64,000 bases of DNA from Deltaproteobacteria bacterium (GTDB taxonomy: Bacteria > Myxococcota_A > UBA9160 > JAFDDA01): the NCBI GenBank assembly GCA_019311105.1, contig JAFDDA010000011.1, positions 1 through 64,000 on the forward strand, read 5' to 3'. This document shows, piece by piece, positions 7,682 to 16,890 of this stretch. The notes beneath the pieces are model-generated. The model was not told the DNA's origin. It made no database searches and saw only the letters and a list, made by a program, of their open reading frames with translations. The translations under genes and the position numbers were made by a program. How positions within the stretch are numbered: the first letter of the stretch is position 1; each line of letters starts with the position of its first letter.

Positions 7682-8836
7682 ATGGATCGATGGGACCAGG
7701 CGCGGGAGTTGATGCTGGAGTTTTCCCTCCGAACCGGCCTTTCCCCTGCTGGCCAGTCGGTCCAGAGGTACCTCTGGACCGATGCCTTCGCCGTCTGCAA
7801 CTTCCTGGGTATATCCGTGGAGATGGGTGACGGCCTCCTCCGGAAGCTGGCATTGGATCTGGTTGCGCAGGTGCATCAGACGCTCGGCCGCCACAGGGCT
7901 GACGACGATCGTACCGGTTGGATCAGCGGGCTCTCGGAGCGCGAGGGCGAACTGCACCCGACGCAGGGCGGCATGCGGATCGGAAAGCCGCTTCCCGAGC
8001 GCACGCCGACCGAGCCCTTCGACGAAGCGAGCGAGTGGAACCGCGACGGGCAGTACTTCCACTACCTGACCCAATGGATGCGGGCACTCGAGAGCGCGAG
8101 CCGAGTCGTCGAGGAACCCCGCTACCACCGCTGGGCGGTCGAACTGGCCAAGACCGCCCACTCCGGGTTTACATCCCTTCCCGGCCAGCACCCCCCGACC
8201 AGGATGCGGTGGAAGATGAGCATCGACCTCCGATATCCGCTCGTCGACACCATGGGCCATCACGATCCGATCACGGGCTTCGTTGCGTACACGGAGCTGC
8301 AGGCCACCGCCCGCAGTGATCCCACACTCGATCTGTCCCGGGAACTGAGCGACCTAGCGGCCATCTGTGAGGGCCAGGATCTCGTGACCTCCGACCCTCT
8401 CGGGATCGGCGGCCTGCTGTCGGACGCTTGCAGGTTCGCCCAGCTACGGACCGGCGGGGCTGAAGGACCGGACTCGTTGATCCCTCGCCTCCTGGAGTCC
8501 GCGCTCCTCGGCCTGCCGGCCTGTACGGCTTCGGCTTGGTGGCTCCGGCCTGCGGTGGATCGCCTGGCCTTTCGCGAGTTCGGCCTCTCGATCGGTCTGC
8601 ACGGCATGAGACGCCTCACACGGGTGCTCCAGAAGCACCCGCTCTCGGGGATTCGTCAGCAAGAGACGGCCCGCCTTCTCGACGACTTGGCGGAGTATCG
8701 ACACCTCTCAGAAGAAATCGAGACGTTCTGGCTCTCGCCTTCGAATCGCAACGCGGAAAGCTGGAGAGCGCATCGCGACATCAACGACGTCATGCTCGCA
8801 ACGAGCCTCGCGCCCGCGGGCTATCTCAGTGCCTAG
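7682..8836 (+). CDS. Conserved protein of unknown function, possible alpha/alpha-toroid fold
   Basis: A 384-residue soluble protein with no signal peptide. Motifs such as RYLWTDAFAVCNFLG, LHPTQGGMRIGKPLPE, EWNRDGQYFHYLTQWMRAL and a regular spacing of amphipathic helices suggest an alpha/alpha-barrel of the kind used by six-hairpin glycosidases and epimerases. Acidic and histidine residues (for example VDTMGHHDPITG) could form an active site, but I cannot name one. It lies 35 bases after the BCAM0308 gene and 41 bases before the PCMT-esterase gene, so it belongs to that operon and is probably stress-induced with it. Confidence 0.65.
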   Translation: MDRWDQARELMLEFSLRTGLSPAGQSVQRYLWTDAFAVCNFLGISVEMGDGLLRKLALDLVAQVHQTLGRHRADDDRTGWISGLSEREGELHPTQGGMRIGKPLPERTPTEPFDEASEWNRDGQYFHYLTQWMRALESASRVVEEPRYHRWAVELAKTAHSGFTSLPGQHPPTRMRWKMSIDLRYPLVDTMGHHDPITGFVAYTELQATARSDPTLDLSRELSDLAAICEGQDLVTSDPLGIGGLLSDACRFAQLRTGGAEGPDSLIPRLLESALLGLPACTASAWWLRPAVDRLAFREFGLSIGLHGMRRLTRVLQKHPLSGIRQQETARLLDDLAEYRHLSEEIETFWLSPSNRNAESWRAHRDINDVMLATSLAPAGYLSA

Positions 8837-8877
8837 CTGAGGACCGCGGACGCAGACGGCAACGGAGAACCCACACC

Positions 8878-10887
8878 ATGCCCACCATGCAAGAGCAGCG
8901 CGACACGATGGTCGATCAGCAGATCGTGTCCAGAGGGGTTCGCGACTCGGCAGTCCTATCGGCGATGCGCACGGTTCCGAGAGAGATCTTCGTCGAGGAT
9001 CGGCTCCTGGAGTTTGCGTACGACGATGCGCCCTTGCCGATCGAGGAGGGCCAGACGATCTCGCAGCCGCTGATCGTTGCGCTGATGGCCGAGTCGCTAG
9101 AGCTGTCCGCGAACGATCGAGTCCTCGAGATCGGCGCCGGCTCGGGGTATGCCGCCGCGGTCCTCAGTCGAATCGCCGGCTCCGTCTACGCGGTCGAGCG
9201 CCACGAAACCCTCGCCAAGCTCGCCCGGCAGAGAGCCTCGAGACTCGGCTACGACAACATCGAGGTCCTTCACGGAGACGGTAGCCTGGGATGGAGCGAG
9301 CATGCGCCATACGATGCCATCCTCGTATCCGCCGGCGGACCGGACATCCCCCAGAGCCTGCTCGAGCAGCTCACGGTCGGTGGGCGGCTCGTGATGCCCG
9401 TAGGCGACGAGCCTCGCAGCCAGGAGCTCCTCCGGGTTCTGCGCACGGCGGCTCATGAATACGACCAGACCTCGCTCGGAAGGGTCCAGTTCGTCCCGTT
9501 GATCGGAAGTGAAGGCTGGTCGCTCGATGGCACGCCGCTGCCGTCGCACCGGGCCCGCGAGCCGCTTCGGATCACAGTGCCAGGGCGGACCCACCTGAGC
9601 GGCCTCATTGCCCAGGCTTGCGAACCGTTCGACGCTCTCGATGAGGCCCCGCTCGACCCGCTCCTGGAGAGAATCGGAGACTCGCGTCTGGTCCTGATTG
9701 GGGAAGCGACTCACGGCACCTCGGAGTTCTACCGGATGCGCGCCCGGATCACGCAGGCACTCGTGACCCAGCGAGGGTTCAACGTCCTCGCGATCGAGGG
9801 GGACTGGCCCGATACCTCCACGATCGATCAATACGTGCGAGGCTGGAAGGGCGAAACGCTTCGAACACCTCCCTTCTCACGCTTTCCGACGTGGATGTGG
9901 CGCAACCGCGAGATGCAGGCCTTCATCGATTGGCTTGCCGAACACAACGGCCAACAGAGCCGATCGAATGGCCAGGTGAGCATCCACGGCCTCGATCTCT
10001 ACAGCCTGTACAACTCCATCGGCGTCGTCCTCGACTACCTCGATCGGGTCGATCCCGATGCCGCGCGGGCGGCACGCGTTCGGTACGGATGCTTCTCGCC
10101 CTGGGAGATGGACCCAGCCACCTACGGACGCGCTGCCGCAACGGGTCGGACCGAGGACTGCGAGAAGGAGGTCGTCGCTACCCTGAACAGCCTCCTCGAG
10201 CAGCGCACACCCTATCGAAACCAAGACGGCGACTCCTTCTTCGACGCGGAACGAAACGCCACGGTCGTCCGGAACGCGGAGCGCTACTACCGCGCCATGT
10301 ACCGCGGGTCTCGTGAGTCGTGGAACCTCCGAGATCAGCACATGTTCGATACGCTACGGGCCGTACTCGAACATCGAGGGGCAGACGCCAAGGCCGTCGT
10401 ATGGGCTCACAACTCCCACGTGGGCAACGCCGCCGCAACCGAGATGGGAGTCCGTGGCGAGTTCAACATCGGCCAGCTCGCACGCGAGGAGCTGGGCCGT
10501 TCGGTCTACTCCATCGGGTTCGGGACCCACACCGGAACGGTTGCCGCCGCCTCGAACTGGGAGGAGCCCGTGCAGTTCATGGGGGTGCGCCCTTCCCATG
10601 AAGACAGCTACGAGCGCCTATGTCACGAGACGGGGCTCCCCGCGTTCTTCCTTCCTCTGCGTGGCGGCGACGAACACGGCTTGCGCGAGGCGCTTCTGTC
10701 GCCGCATCTCGAGCGCGCGATCGGGGTGATCTACCGCCCCGACACGGAGCTCTTGAGCCACTACTTTCAGGCCGCCCTGCCCGCACAGTTCGACGAGTTC
10801 ATCTGGTTCGACCAGTCTTCGGCACTGCAACCGCTGGAGGTCCGCGAGATGGCCGGGTTCCCGGACACGTATCCTTTCGGGCTCTAG
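8878..10887 (+). CDS. Fusion: protein-L-isoaspartate O-methyltransferase plus erythromycin-esterase-like domain
   Basis: A 669-residue fusion. Residues 1 to about 210 are a complete isoaspartyl methyltransferase: the Pcm pattern QTISQPLIVALMAE, the SAM-binding loop LEIGAGSGYAAAV and the motif DAILVSAGGPDIPQSLL. It would repair damaged proteins using S-adenosylmethionine. Residues from about 235 to the end are an erythromycin-esterase/succinoglycan-biosynthesis family domain with GEATHGTSEF, AIEGDWPDT and VVWAHNSHVGNA, which carry the family's catalytic histidines and glutamate. A short linker with PLRITVPGRTHL joins them. The ATG at 8878 is chosen over the antisense-extended ORF start at 8536. 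It is last in the BCAM0308 operon. Confidence 0.85.
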   Translation: MPTMQEQRDTMVDQQIVSRGVRDSAVLSAMRTVPREIFVEDRLLEFAYDDAPLPIEEGQTISQPLIVALMAESLELSANDRVLEIGAGSGYAAAVLSRIAGSVYAVERHETLAKLARQRASRLGYDNIEVLHGDGSLGWSEHAPYDAILVSAGGPDIPQSLLEQLTVGGRLVMPVGDEPRSQELLRVLRTAAHEYDQTSLGRVQFVPLIGSEGWSLDGTPLPSHRAREPLRITVPGRTHLSGLIAQACEPFDALDEAPLDPLLERIGDSRLVLIGEATHGTSEFYRMRARITQALVTQRGFNVLAIEGDWPDTSTIDQYVRGWKGETLRTPPFSRFPTWMWRNREMQAFIDWLAEHNGQQSRSNGQVSIHGLDLYSLYNSIGVVLDYLDRVDPDAARAARVRYGCFSPWEMDPATYGRAAATGRTEDCEKEVVATLNSLLEQRTPYRNQDGDSFFDAERNATVVRNAERYYRAMYRGSRESWNLRDQHMFDTLRAVLEHRGADAKAVVWAHNSHVGNAAATEMGVRGEFNIGQLAREELGRSVYSIGFGTHTGTVAAASNWEEPVQFMGVRPSHEDSYERLCHETGLPAFFLPLRGGDEHGLREALLSPHLERAIGVIYRPDTELLSHYFQAALPAQFDEFIWFDQSSALQPLEVREMAGFPDTYPFGL

Positions 10888-10941
10888 ACCCTTCGCGGCC
10901 GCTCCTTGGGAGTCTCGGTCCCAGCAAGGATCGAGGACGCA

Positions 10942-12300
10942 TCAAGCGAGCTCGACCTCTTCCCGATACTCCGGGACCGTCGCAGGATAGTGGTGTTTCT
11001 CCTGGATCTTGCGCCGGAGGACGTCGGCTGGGACCGCTTCACCGTGGGTCACGAACACGTGCTTTGGCGGGCGCTCGCAGGCACCCACCCATCCCAACAG
11101 ACCCGGCTGGTCCGCATGCGCCGAGAGAATGTCCTGCTGGATGACCTCCGCCCGGATCGGGACGTAATCACCGTGGATCTTCACCACCTCCGCGCCAGAC
11201 ACGATTGCGTGCCCTCGAGTTCCGGGCGCCTGAAAGCCCGGCAAGAGAATCGCATTGCGAGGGTCTGGTGCAAGGCCTTTGAGATGGTGAAGGACGCGAC
11301 CGCCGGTGGCCATGCCGCTGGCAGAGATGATCACGGCCGGGATCCGTCCTCGCCGCGTCAGCTCCCGCGACTCCTCGACCGAACGGACGAAGTGGGCGAG
11401 ACCGCAGACCGCTGCACAGCGGTCGTCTGACAAGCGATGATATTCGCTGAACCGTTGATAGAGCTCGGTCACGCTCGTCGCCATCGGGCTGTTCATGTAG
11501 ACGGGGACTTCGGGCGCCAACCCGCGGCGGAAGACCTCGTGAAGGCAGAAGAGAATGCACTGCGCGCGTGCTACGGCGAAGGCCGGGATCAACAGCGTCC
11601 CACCCCGCTCCAGCGTCCGGGCAAGTATCTGACCGATCTCGGCTATGGGATCAGCCTCCGGATGGATTCGGTCGCCATAGGTCGATTCCATCACCACCCA
11701 GTCCGGTGCCTCGGGGCGGACGGGCGGACGCATCAGCAGGTCGTCGTCTCTCCCCAGGTCTCCGGAGAACAACAGCGCGCCTTCGGGTCCGCGCACCTCG
11801 ACGCTGCCCGCCCCCAGGATGTGCCCCGCCGGCTGGATAGACAGCCCGAGGCCTCCAACGTCCGCACGCTCGCCGAACTCGAGCGGAGACAAATACTCCA
11901 ACGCACGCAGCGCATTGCTCTCGGTATAGAGCGGAACTGCTGGATGGTGGCGTGAGAAGCCCTTGCGATTCGCGTACGCCGCATCCTCCTCGTGGATGTG
12001 GCCGGAGTCCGGGAGAAGAACCTGGCAGAGCGATTTCGTCGGGGGGGTGCAGTACACCGGCCCCGTGAATCCATCTCTTACGAGCGCCGGGAGATAGCCC
12101 GCGTGGTCGATGTGCGCGTGGGTGAGGATGACCGCATCGAGATCCTCGAGGTTGGTGGGTGGCCGCTTCCAGTTCCGGAGTCGCAGCTGCTTCACCCCTT
12201 GATAGAGCCCACAGTCAACGAGAACCTTCGCGCCCTGGGTCTCCACCAGGTACTTCGAGCCCGTCACGGTCCCGGCCCCTCCCAGGAAACTGAGCTTCAT
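10942..12300 (-). CDS. MBL-fold/beta-CASP RNase (Ysh1/CPSF-73-like exonuclease)
   Basis: A 452-residue metallo-beta-lactamase RNA-processing enzyme. The zinc motif HAHIDHAG lies near residue 61, and the third histidine and metal-bridging aspartate are in SGDLGRDDD. A beta-CASP insert with ESTYGDRIHP and the conserved IISASGMATGGRV follows. The C-terminal histidine motif is VFVTHGE. Family members degrade or process RNA. It is the last gene of a three-gene minus-strand operon with the phosphorylase and PRPP-synthetase homologues, 29 bases after the former. In this context it may turn over RNA during stress and feed nucleotides to the two upstream enzymes; that link is inference. Confidence 0.85.
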   Translation of the reverse strand: MKLSFLGGAGTVTGSKYLVETQGAKVLVDCGLYQGVKQLRLRNWKRPPTNLEDLDAVILTHAHIDHAGYLPALVRDGFTGPVYCTPPTKSLCQVLLPDSGHIHEEDAAYANRKGFSRHHPAVPLYTESNALRALEYLSPLEFGERADVGGLGLSIQPAGHILGAGSVEVRGPEGALLFSGDLGRDDDLLMRPPVRPEAPDWVVMESTYGDRIHPEADPIAEIGQILARTLERGGTLLIPAFAVARAQCILFCLHEVFRRGLAPEVPVYMNSPMATSVTELYQRFSEYHRLSDDRCAAVCGLAHFVRSVEESRELTRRGRIPAVIISASGMATGGRVLHHLKGLAPDPRNAILLPGFQAPGTRGHAIVSGAEVVKIHGDYVPIRAEVIQQDILSAHADQPGLLGWVGACERPPKHVFVTHGEAVPADVLRRKIQEKHHYPATVPEYREEVELA

Positions 12301-12329
12301 CCCGGCCTCTCCTCTCGTTTCGACTCCGG

Positions 12330-13838
12330 CTAGAACCCGTAGCGATAGATCTCGTCACTCTCGGCTGCGTAGTCGCGTGCGAATGCCAGCTGTGCCGCAC
12401 TCTGCGCGTGGATCTCGAAGAGCGGCTCGCCCCGTTCAACGACGGAGTTCACGCCTCGCAGTAACTTGAGACCTGCGGACACGTTGGCCGGCGAACCAGC
12501 CAGCTTTGCGATCCGACTGATCTCGAGAGAATCGATCTCGCGGATCCGGCCATCTCGGCGCGCCACTACGACATGCCGGAACACTGCGGGATCGGGGAGC
12601 GACCTTCGGCCCTGCGCATCGACCATCTCCTCGAACTTCGCTTCCGCCCGGCCGGAGTCGAGGGCCCCATGAGCCAAACGATATCCTTCCGCGTCCGGCG
12701 CAAACCCGGTTCGTTCCAGGAGGCGGGCCGCCAGGTAGAGCGACTTCTCGCGCAAGCCGCGAGGCGCGTCCGGCTCACGACGCAACACGGATAGTACGTC
12801 GAGGGCTTCGAGGCGCGGGCCCACACCGCTTCCGATCGGTCCGCGCGCTTCGGTGACTACGATATCCACCTCAAGCTCCACGGCCTGCGCGACGAGCCGA
12901 AAGAGTGCGGCCAGATCTTCGGCTTCCGCCTGTGACCGAACCTTGGCACTCGAACCAACGGGAATGTCGATCAGGGCGTGGGTCGCCCCGGCAGTCTTCT
13001 TCTTGGCAAGGATCGAGGCGACCATTTGCGCCTCCGTATCGATCTGCATCGGACGCTCGACCGTGATCAGCACGTCGTCGGCCGGAGCGAGATCGAGCGC
13101 ACCTCCCCAAACGATGCAGCCGCCGACGCGCTCGACAACGTCGTAGATCTCGGACGCTTGAAGCTCCACGTTCGCGAGCACGCCCATCGTATCCGCGGTC
13201 CCTGAGGGGCTCGTGATGGCGCGCGAGGAGGTCTTGGGGATCGTGACCCCGAGCGACGCGAGGATGGGGACCACGATCATGGTGGTTCGGTTCCCAGGAA
13301 TCCCGCCGATGCAGTGCTTGTCGGCCACAATCGCGGAGTCGAACCGAAGACTCGACCCGCAATCGACCATCGCTCCGGTGAAATCAATGAGCTCCTGGGT
13401 ATCGAGATTGCGGAGAGCGCACGCCAGCACGAACATCGCGAGTTCGGGCTTCGAGTAGCGCCGCGCCACGACGTCTTCCAGGATCCGGTCGAAGTCGGCG
13501 CGCGTCATGCGGTGACCTCGAAGCTTCTCGCGTACGCAAGCGATGCTGGTGGGGGCACGCGCCAGTGTGGCCCCGACCTGAGCGCCCTCGGAGAGAGCCA
13601 TGTCGGCAAAGGCCACTTCGGAAAGACCGATCTCGTCCTTCTCGAGGAGCGAATCGTGGCAGAAGTTGAGGATCCCCGTGATCCCGCCCTGCCCTTCCGC
13701 TTCCGAATCGACCCCGAATACGCGCACGCGATCTAGAGGGTTGAATCCCAGCGAGCCCTCGCACACCGCCCGCTCGTTGATGAAAACGACGTGCTCGCTC
13801 TGGGTATCGATCTCGAGGCGCTTCAGCCGAAACATCAA
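12330..13838 (-). CDS. Thymidine/AMP phosphorylase family protein (DeoA-like, long form)
   Basis: A 502-residue pyrimidine-nucleoside/AMP phosphorylase homologue. It carries an N-terminal extra domain of about 85 residues (as in archaeal AMP phosphorylase), then the glycosyltransferase-family-3 domain with the signature ADKHCIGGIPGNRTTM, the SRAITSPSGTADTM segment and a C-terminal strand domain (GEPLFEIHAQ). It should catalyse phosphorolysis of a nucleoside or nucleoside monophosphate. The first ATG overlaps the stop of the PRPP-synthetase homologue by 4 bases. Putative thymidine phosphorylase 2 is the usual label; the substrate (AMP, CMP, UMP or thymidine) is not decided by sequence alone. 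Confidence 0.8.
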   Translation of the reverse strand: MMFRLKRLEIDTQSEHVVFINERAVCEGSLGFNPLDRVRVFGVDSEAEGQGGITGILNFCHDSLLEKDEIGLSEVAFADMALSEGAQVGATLARAPTSIACVREKLRGHRMTRADFDRILEDVVARRYSKPELAMFVLACALRNLDTQELIDFTGAMVDCGSSLRFDSAIVADKHCIGGIPGNRTTMIVVPILASLGVTIPKTSSRAITSPSGTADTMGVLANVELQASEIYDVVERVGGCIVWGGALDLAPADDVLITVERPMQIDTEAQMVASILAKKKTAGATHALIDIPVGSSAKVRSQAEAEDLAALFRLVAQAVELEVDIVVTEARGPIGSGVGPRLEALDVLSVLRREPDAPRGLREKSLYLAARLLERTGFAPDAEGYRLAHGALDSGRAEAKFEEMVDAQGRRSLPDPAVFRHVVVARRDGRIREIDSLEISRIAKLAGSPANVSAGLKLLRGVNSVVERGEPLFEIHAQSAAQLAFARDYAAESDEIYRYGF

Positions 13839-14737
13839 TGGCCCCCCGCGGCGCTGAAAAGATCCGCAACGCCCTTCGCCAGGAGACCGGCCGTCCCAAG
13901 CTGGTTGGTCGAGTGCGGCACGGTGTCAGTGGAATAGAGCCCTCCGAGCCCAGCCTCCCGGAGGCGCCGTTCTGTCGCCTCGTCAAAGAGGGCGTGCACG
14001 ACTACGGCTTCGACGCGATCGACTCCCCTCGAACGCAGGCCACGAGTCGCGGCGGCCAGTGTCGCGCCCGAGCTGGCTACGTCATCCACCAAGAGCGCAG
14101 ACTGCACCCCGCCGGGTAGACGCGGGACCTCCACTTCGACGTCCCGGTCGCCACTGCGGGCCTTGTGACAGACCGTCCAGCGAAGCCCTGCTGCTTCAGC
14201 CGCGACGCGAACCCATGGTTCAGACTCATCGTCGGGGCCGACCACGATGTCGCACCGGCCGCGCGACCGACACCATTCGCCGATGAGTGGCGCCGCCGAA
14301 ACCGACCGAGCCTGGCACGGGAAGACCTCGACCAGCTTCTGGATGCGATGGAGGTGGGCCTCCACGGTGAGCAGACGGTCGAAGGCAGTGCCGAGCAACA
14401 TTCCGACGACCCGCTGGGAAACGGCTTCGCCGGCGTGAAACGCGCGATCCTGGCGCATGTAGCCCAGGTATGGCGCAACCAATACGAGCTCCTCGACTCC
14501 CGCTCTCCGAAGCGCATCTGCAGCGAAGAGGATCTCGACGATCTTCACATTGGGCTGATCGAGAGAGCGCACCAAGACGGCCCGCCTCGGGCCGTCACTA
14601 CAGACGCGAACCAGGGACTCCCCGTCGGGAAACCGGTGGACATCGACGCCGCGACAGACGACTGCCAGACACCTTGCCACGCCCTCGGCGAGCGGCCGGG
14701 CTTCTGCGAACGCGTGGACTTCCAGTTCACTCGACAC
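13835..14737 (-). CDS. Ribose-phosphate diphosphokinase homologue (PRPP synthetase-like, divergent)
   Basis: About 300 residues with PRPP-synthetase landmarks: FPDGESLVRV near the N-terminus, YLGYMRQDRAF, EAHLHRIQ in place of the usual DLHAxQIQ loop, and the PRPP-binding loop VDDVASSGATL. GTG at 14737 follows a GAGAGG ribosome-binding site at good spacing, whereas the track ATG at 14779 has none; the translated sequence from GTG (SSELEVHAFAE) also fits the family start. The gene overlaps the phosphorylase gene by 4 bases. It would make PRPP from ribose-5-phosphate and ATP, or act in the reverse direction; the altered loop may change substrate or regulation. Confidence 0.75.
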   Translation of the reverse strand: MSSELEVHAFAEARPLAEGVARCLAVVCRGVDVHRFPDGESLVRVCSDGPRRAVLVRSLDQPNVKIVEILFAADALRRAGVEELVLVAPYLGYMRQDRAFHAGEAVSQRVVGMLLGTAFDRLLTVEAHLHRIQKLVEVFPCQARSVSAAPLIGEWCRSRGRCDIVVGPDDESEPWVRVAAEAAGLRWTVCHKARSGDRDVEVEVPRLPGGVQSALLVDDVASSGATLAAATRGLRSRGVDRVEAVVVHALFDEATERRLREAGLGGLYSTDTVPHSTNQLGTAGLLAKGVADLFSAAGGH

Positions 14738-15011
14738 GGTCGACAGCCTCTCACCCCGCGTCGGAATCACGTGCAACATCCCCTACGAGTGCCCCGGGAT
14801 CGAAGACCCGACGGCGCACCACACGCCCGACCCGCGAGGTCAAAACCGCTACGGGCGCGCCCTACCCGCCCCCCGCAGGAGCCCCTCGTACGGTACCGGA
14901 ATGCCTCGGCATCGCCCGGCGCATTCCCACGGAAACACCCGGCCTCCGAGCGAAGCGTTTCGCCCCATCCTCGACCGCCGAATGCGCGCCGCCAGCCGAC
15001 CGGGCGTTCCG

Positions 15012-16247
15012 TCAGCCCATCGCGGCCCCTGAAGCTGGGGTGTGCCTGTCCGTGGCGAACCAATCCTGCGTTCTCAGACAGAACCGGACCAGGCCAAGCA
15101 TGAGCGGCACTTCGATCAGAACGCCGACCACCGTGGCCAGGGCGGCGCCGGAGGAGAGGCCGAAAAGCATCACCGCGGTGGCGATCGCCACTTCGAAGTG
15201 GTTGCTGGCGCCAATCATGGCCGTTGGAGCCGCATCTGCGTATCGGAGGCCGAACACCCTCGCGAGAGCATACGCGAGGCTGAAAATGAGCAGCGTCTGG
15301 ACCGTCAGCGGAACTGCAATCCAGAGGATGGTGAGTGTGTTCTCGAGAATCACCTCTCCTTTGAACGAGAACAGCAGGACGAGCGTGAGCAGCAGCGCAC
15401 CAATCGTGATCGGCGTGAGGAGATGGAGGAAGGTCTTCTCGAACCATTCCTTTCCTCGGGCTGCGATGATCCACCGGCGCGAGAAAGATCCAGCGACGAG
15501 TGGCAGAGCGACGTAGACGCCGATGGACAGCAAGAGCGCCTGCCAGGGCACAGGCAGCCGACCGATGCCCAACAGAAAGCCCCCAAGCACTCCGTACAGA
15601 ACGATCATGGTGAGCGAATTGATCGCGACCATGACGAGCGTATGGCCGTCACTTCCGCGCGCCAGATATCCCCAGACGAGGACCATGGCGGTGCACGATG
15701 CGACGCCCAGAAGGATGCAGCCCGCGAGGTAGCTTCTCCACAGCGGAACCTCGAGAAGCTTGACTCCGTCTTGGACGACCACGTGTCCCGAGCCATATGG
15801 GGATCCCTCGGCCAAGTCGAGACCGAAGGGAAGTTTCACCAGGTCTGTGGCTTCAGGGCCGATGAAGCCCAGGAACAGCGTACCGAGGAAAAGGTTGGCG
15901 ACGGCCAACATGGTGAAAGGCTTTGCACACCAGTTTACGAATAGCGTCAGCAGAAACGGGGCGAACGCTCCTGCCTGCCGCGACGACCTCGCCAAAATCG
16001 ATCTTCACCATGATGGGATACATCATGAAGAAGAGGCAGACGGCAATCGGTGCCGACACCACCGGCGCTCCCCCGACATCGAGCGTCATGCCGTCGAGAC
16101 TGCGAGCAAACCCCGGTGCCACTCTACCCAGAGCGATCCCGGCGACCATGCAGAGAAATACCCAGACCGGCAGGAAGCGCTCGAATCCGTGTATTTGACG
16201 ATCTGTCGTTGATTGGTCTGCTCGCCAGACGGTGTTCCGGGATCCAT
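15012..16247 (-). pseudogene. acr3: ACR3-family arsenite exporter, frame broken twice
   Basis: An inner-membrane arsenite efflux protein of about 400 residues spread over three frames. [13 protein letters not shown] opens at an ATG (16247) after GAGGAGGG. Near 16190 the family sequence moves to a second frame ([20 protein letters not shown]). Near 15955 it moves to a third frame ([13 protein letters not shown] onwards), where one extra A in an AAA run accounts for the shift. Late motifs such as [16 protein letters not shown] match ACR3. The frame breaks either inactivate the gene or are sequencing errors; the rest is well conserved. No arsR or arsC lies next to it. Confidence 0.75.
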
Positions 16248-16524
16248 CAGCCCTCCTCTCGGACTAGAGTGTCGATGTGGCAATTTCGTCGACGCGCACC
16301 TGGCGGCGCAGAACGCCGGGTGCCCCTGCAGCAGGGCTGTAGAACCAGTCGATCTTCCGCTCCGGCTTCATGAAGGTGCACCAGAAGACGCTGCGCTGCG
16401 CCCGGATCGCTCGAGCCGCCAACCAAGACGAAGCTCTCCGATTCGGATGGCCTCAAGTAGGTGGCTCGGTCTTCTAGCCCAGAGACTGTCGTGTTCCGCT
16501 GCTCCCCGGCGACCGCCGGGAGGC
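16248..16524. other. Degenerate stretch between acr3 and the ThiF remnant
   Basis: On the minus strand, bases 16264 to about 16440 read as a coding-like 55-residue tail (containing WCTFMKPERKIDWFYSP) that ends in TAG, but it has no start codon and begins just after a stop. It looks like another 3' gene remnant. I do not recognise the family. Confidence 0.3.
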
Positions 16525-16890
16525 CTAGAGTTCGAGGGGTAGCGCGAGTGCGGTCGTTGCGGGGAGGTCGCAGTCATCCTGGCAGGCGCGTTCATCGACG
16601 TCCATCGTTCTCGGGTAGGCCCGGTAGGATTGGGGCCCCGTCCCTCCGACACGGGGCATCCCACTCACGAGACCGGCGAGCTGGATCACCTCGTGAGCGG
16701 CAACGCTCAGACTGAAGGCGAACACGTTTCTGCGGCCGTATCTCTCGCGGTCGGCGTGACTCAGGCCCGCGAGGTAGTCGGGATCGTCGAGCCTGCCGTC
16801 TCGGTCGAGCGCGACATCGCTTCTTCGAAGAGCGTCCAGGCAATAGAGACATGCGAACCCCGAGCCGACGCTGCCGAACTGGGCTTCTAG
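16525..16890 (-). pseudogene. ThiF/MoeB-like E1 family protein, C-terminal remnant
   Basis: About 120 residues of the C-terminal part of a ThiF-like (E1-type adenylating) protein are readable: FGSVGSGFACLYCLDALRR, then VFAFSLSVAAHEVIQLAGLV and RVGGTGPQSYRAYPR. The ORF track shows only the last 66 residues. The frame starts at about 16890, exactly at the integrase stop codon (16887-16889), with no start or ATP-binding half. The 5' two-thirds are missing, so this is a pseudogene, probably cut by the recombination event that placed the integrase here. Confidence 0.6.
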
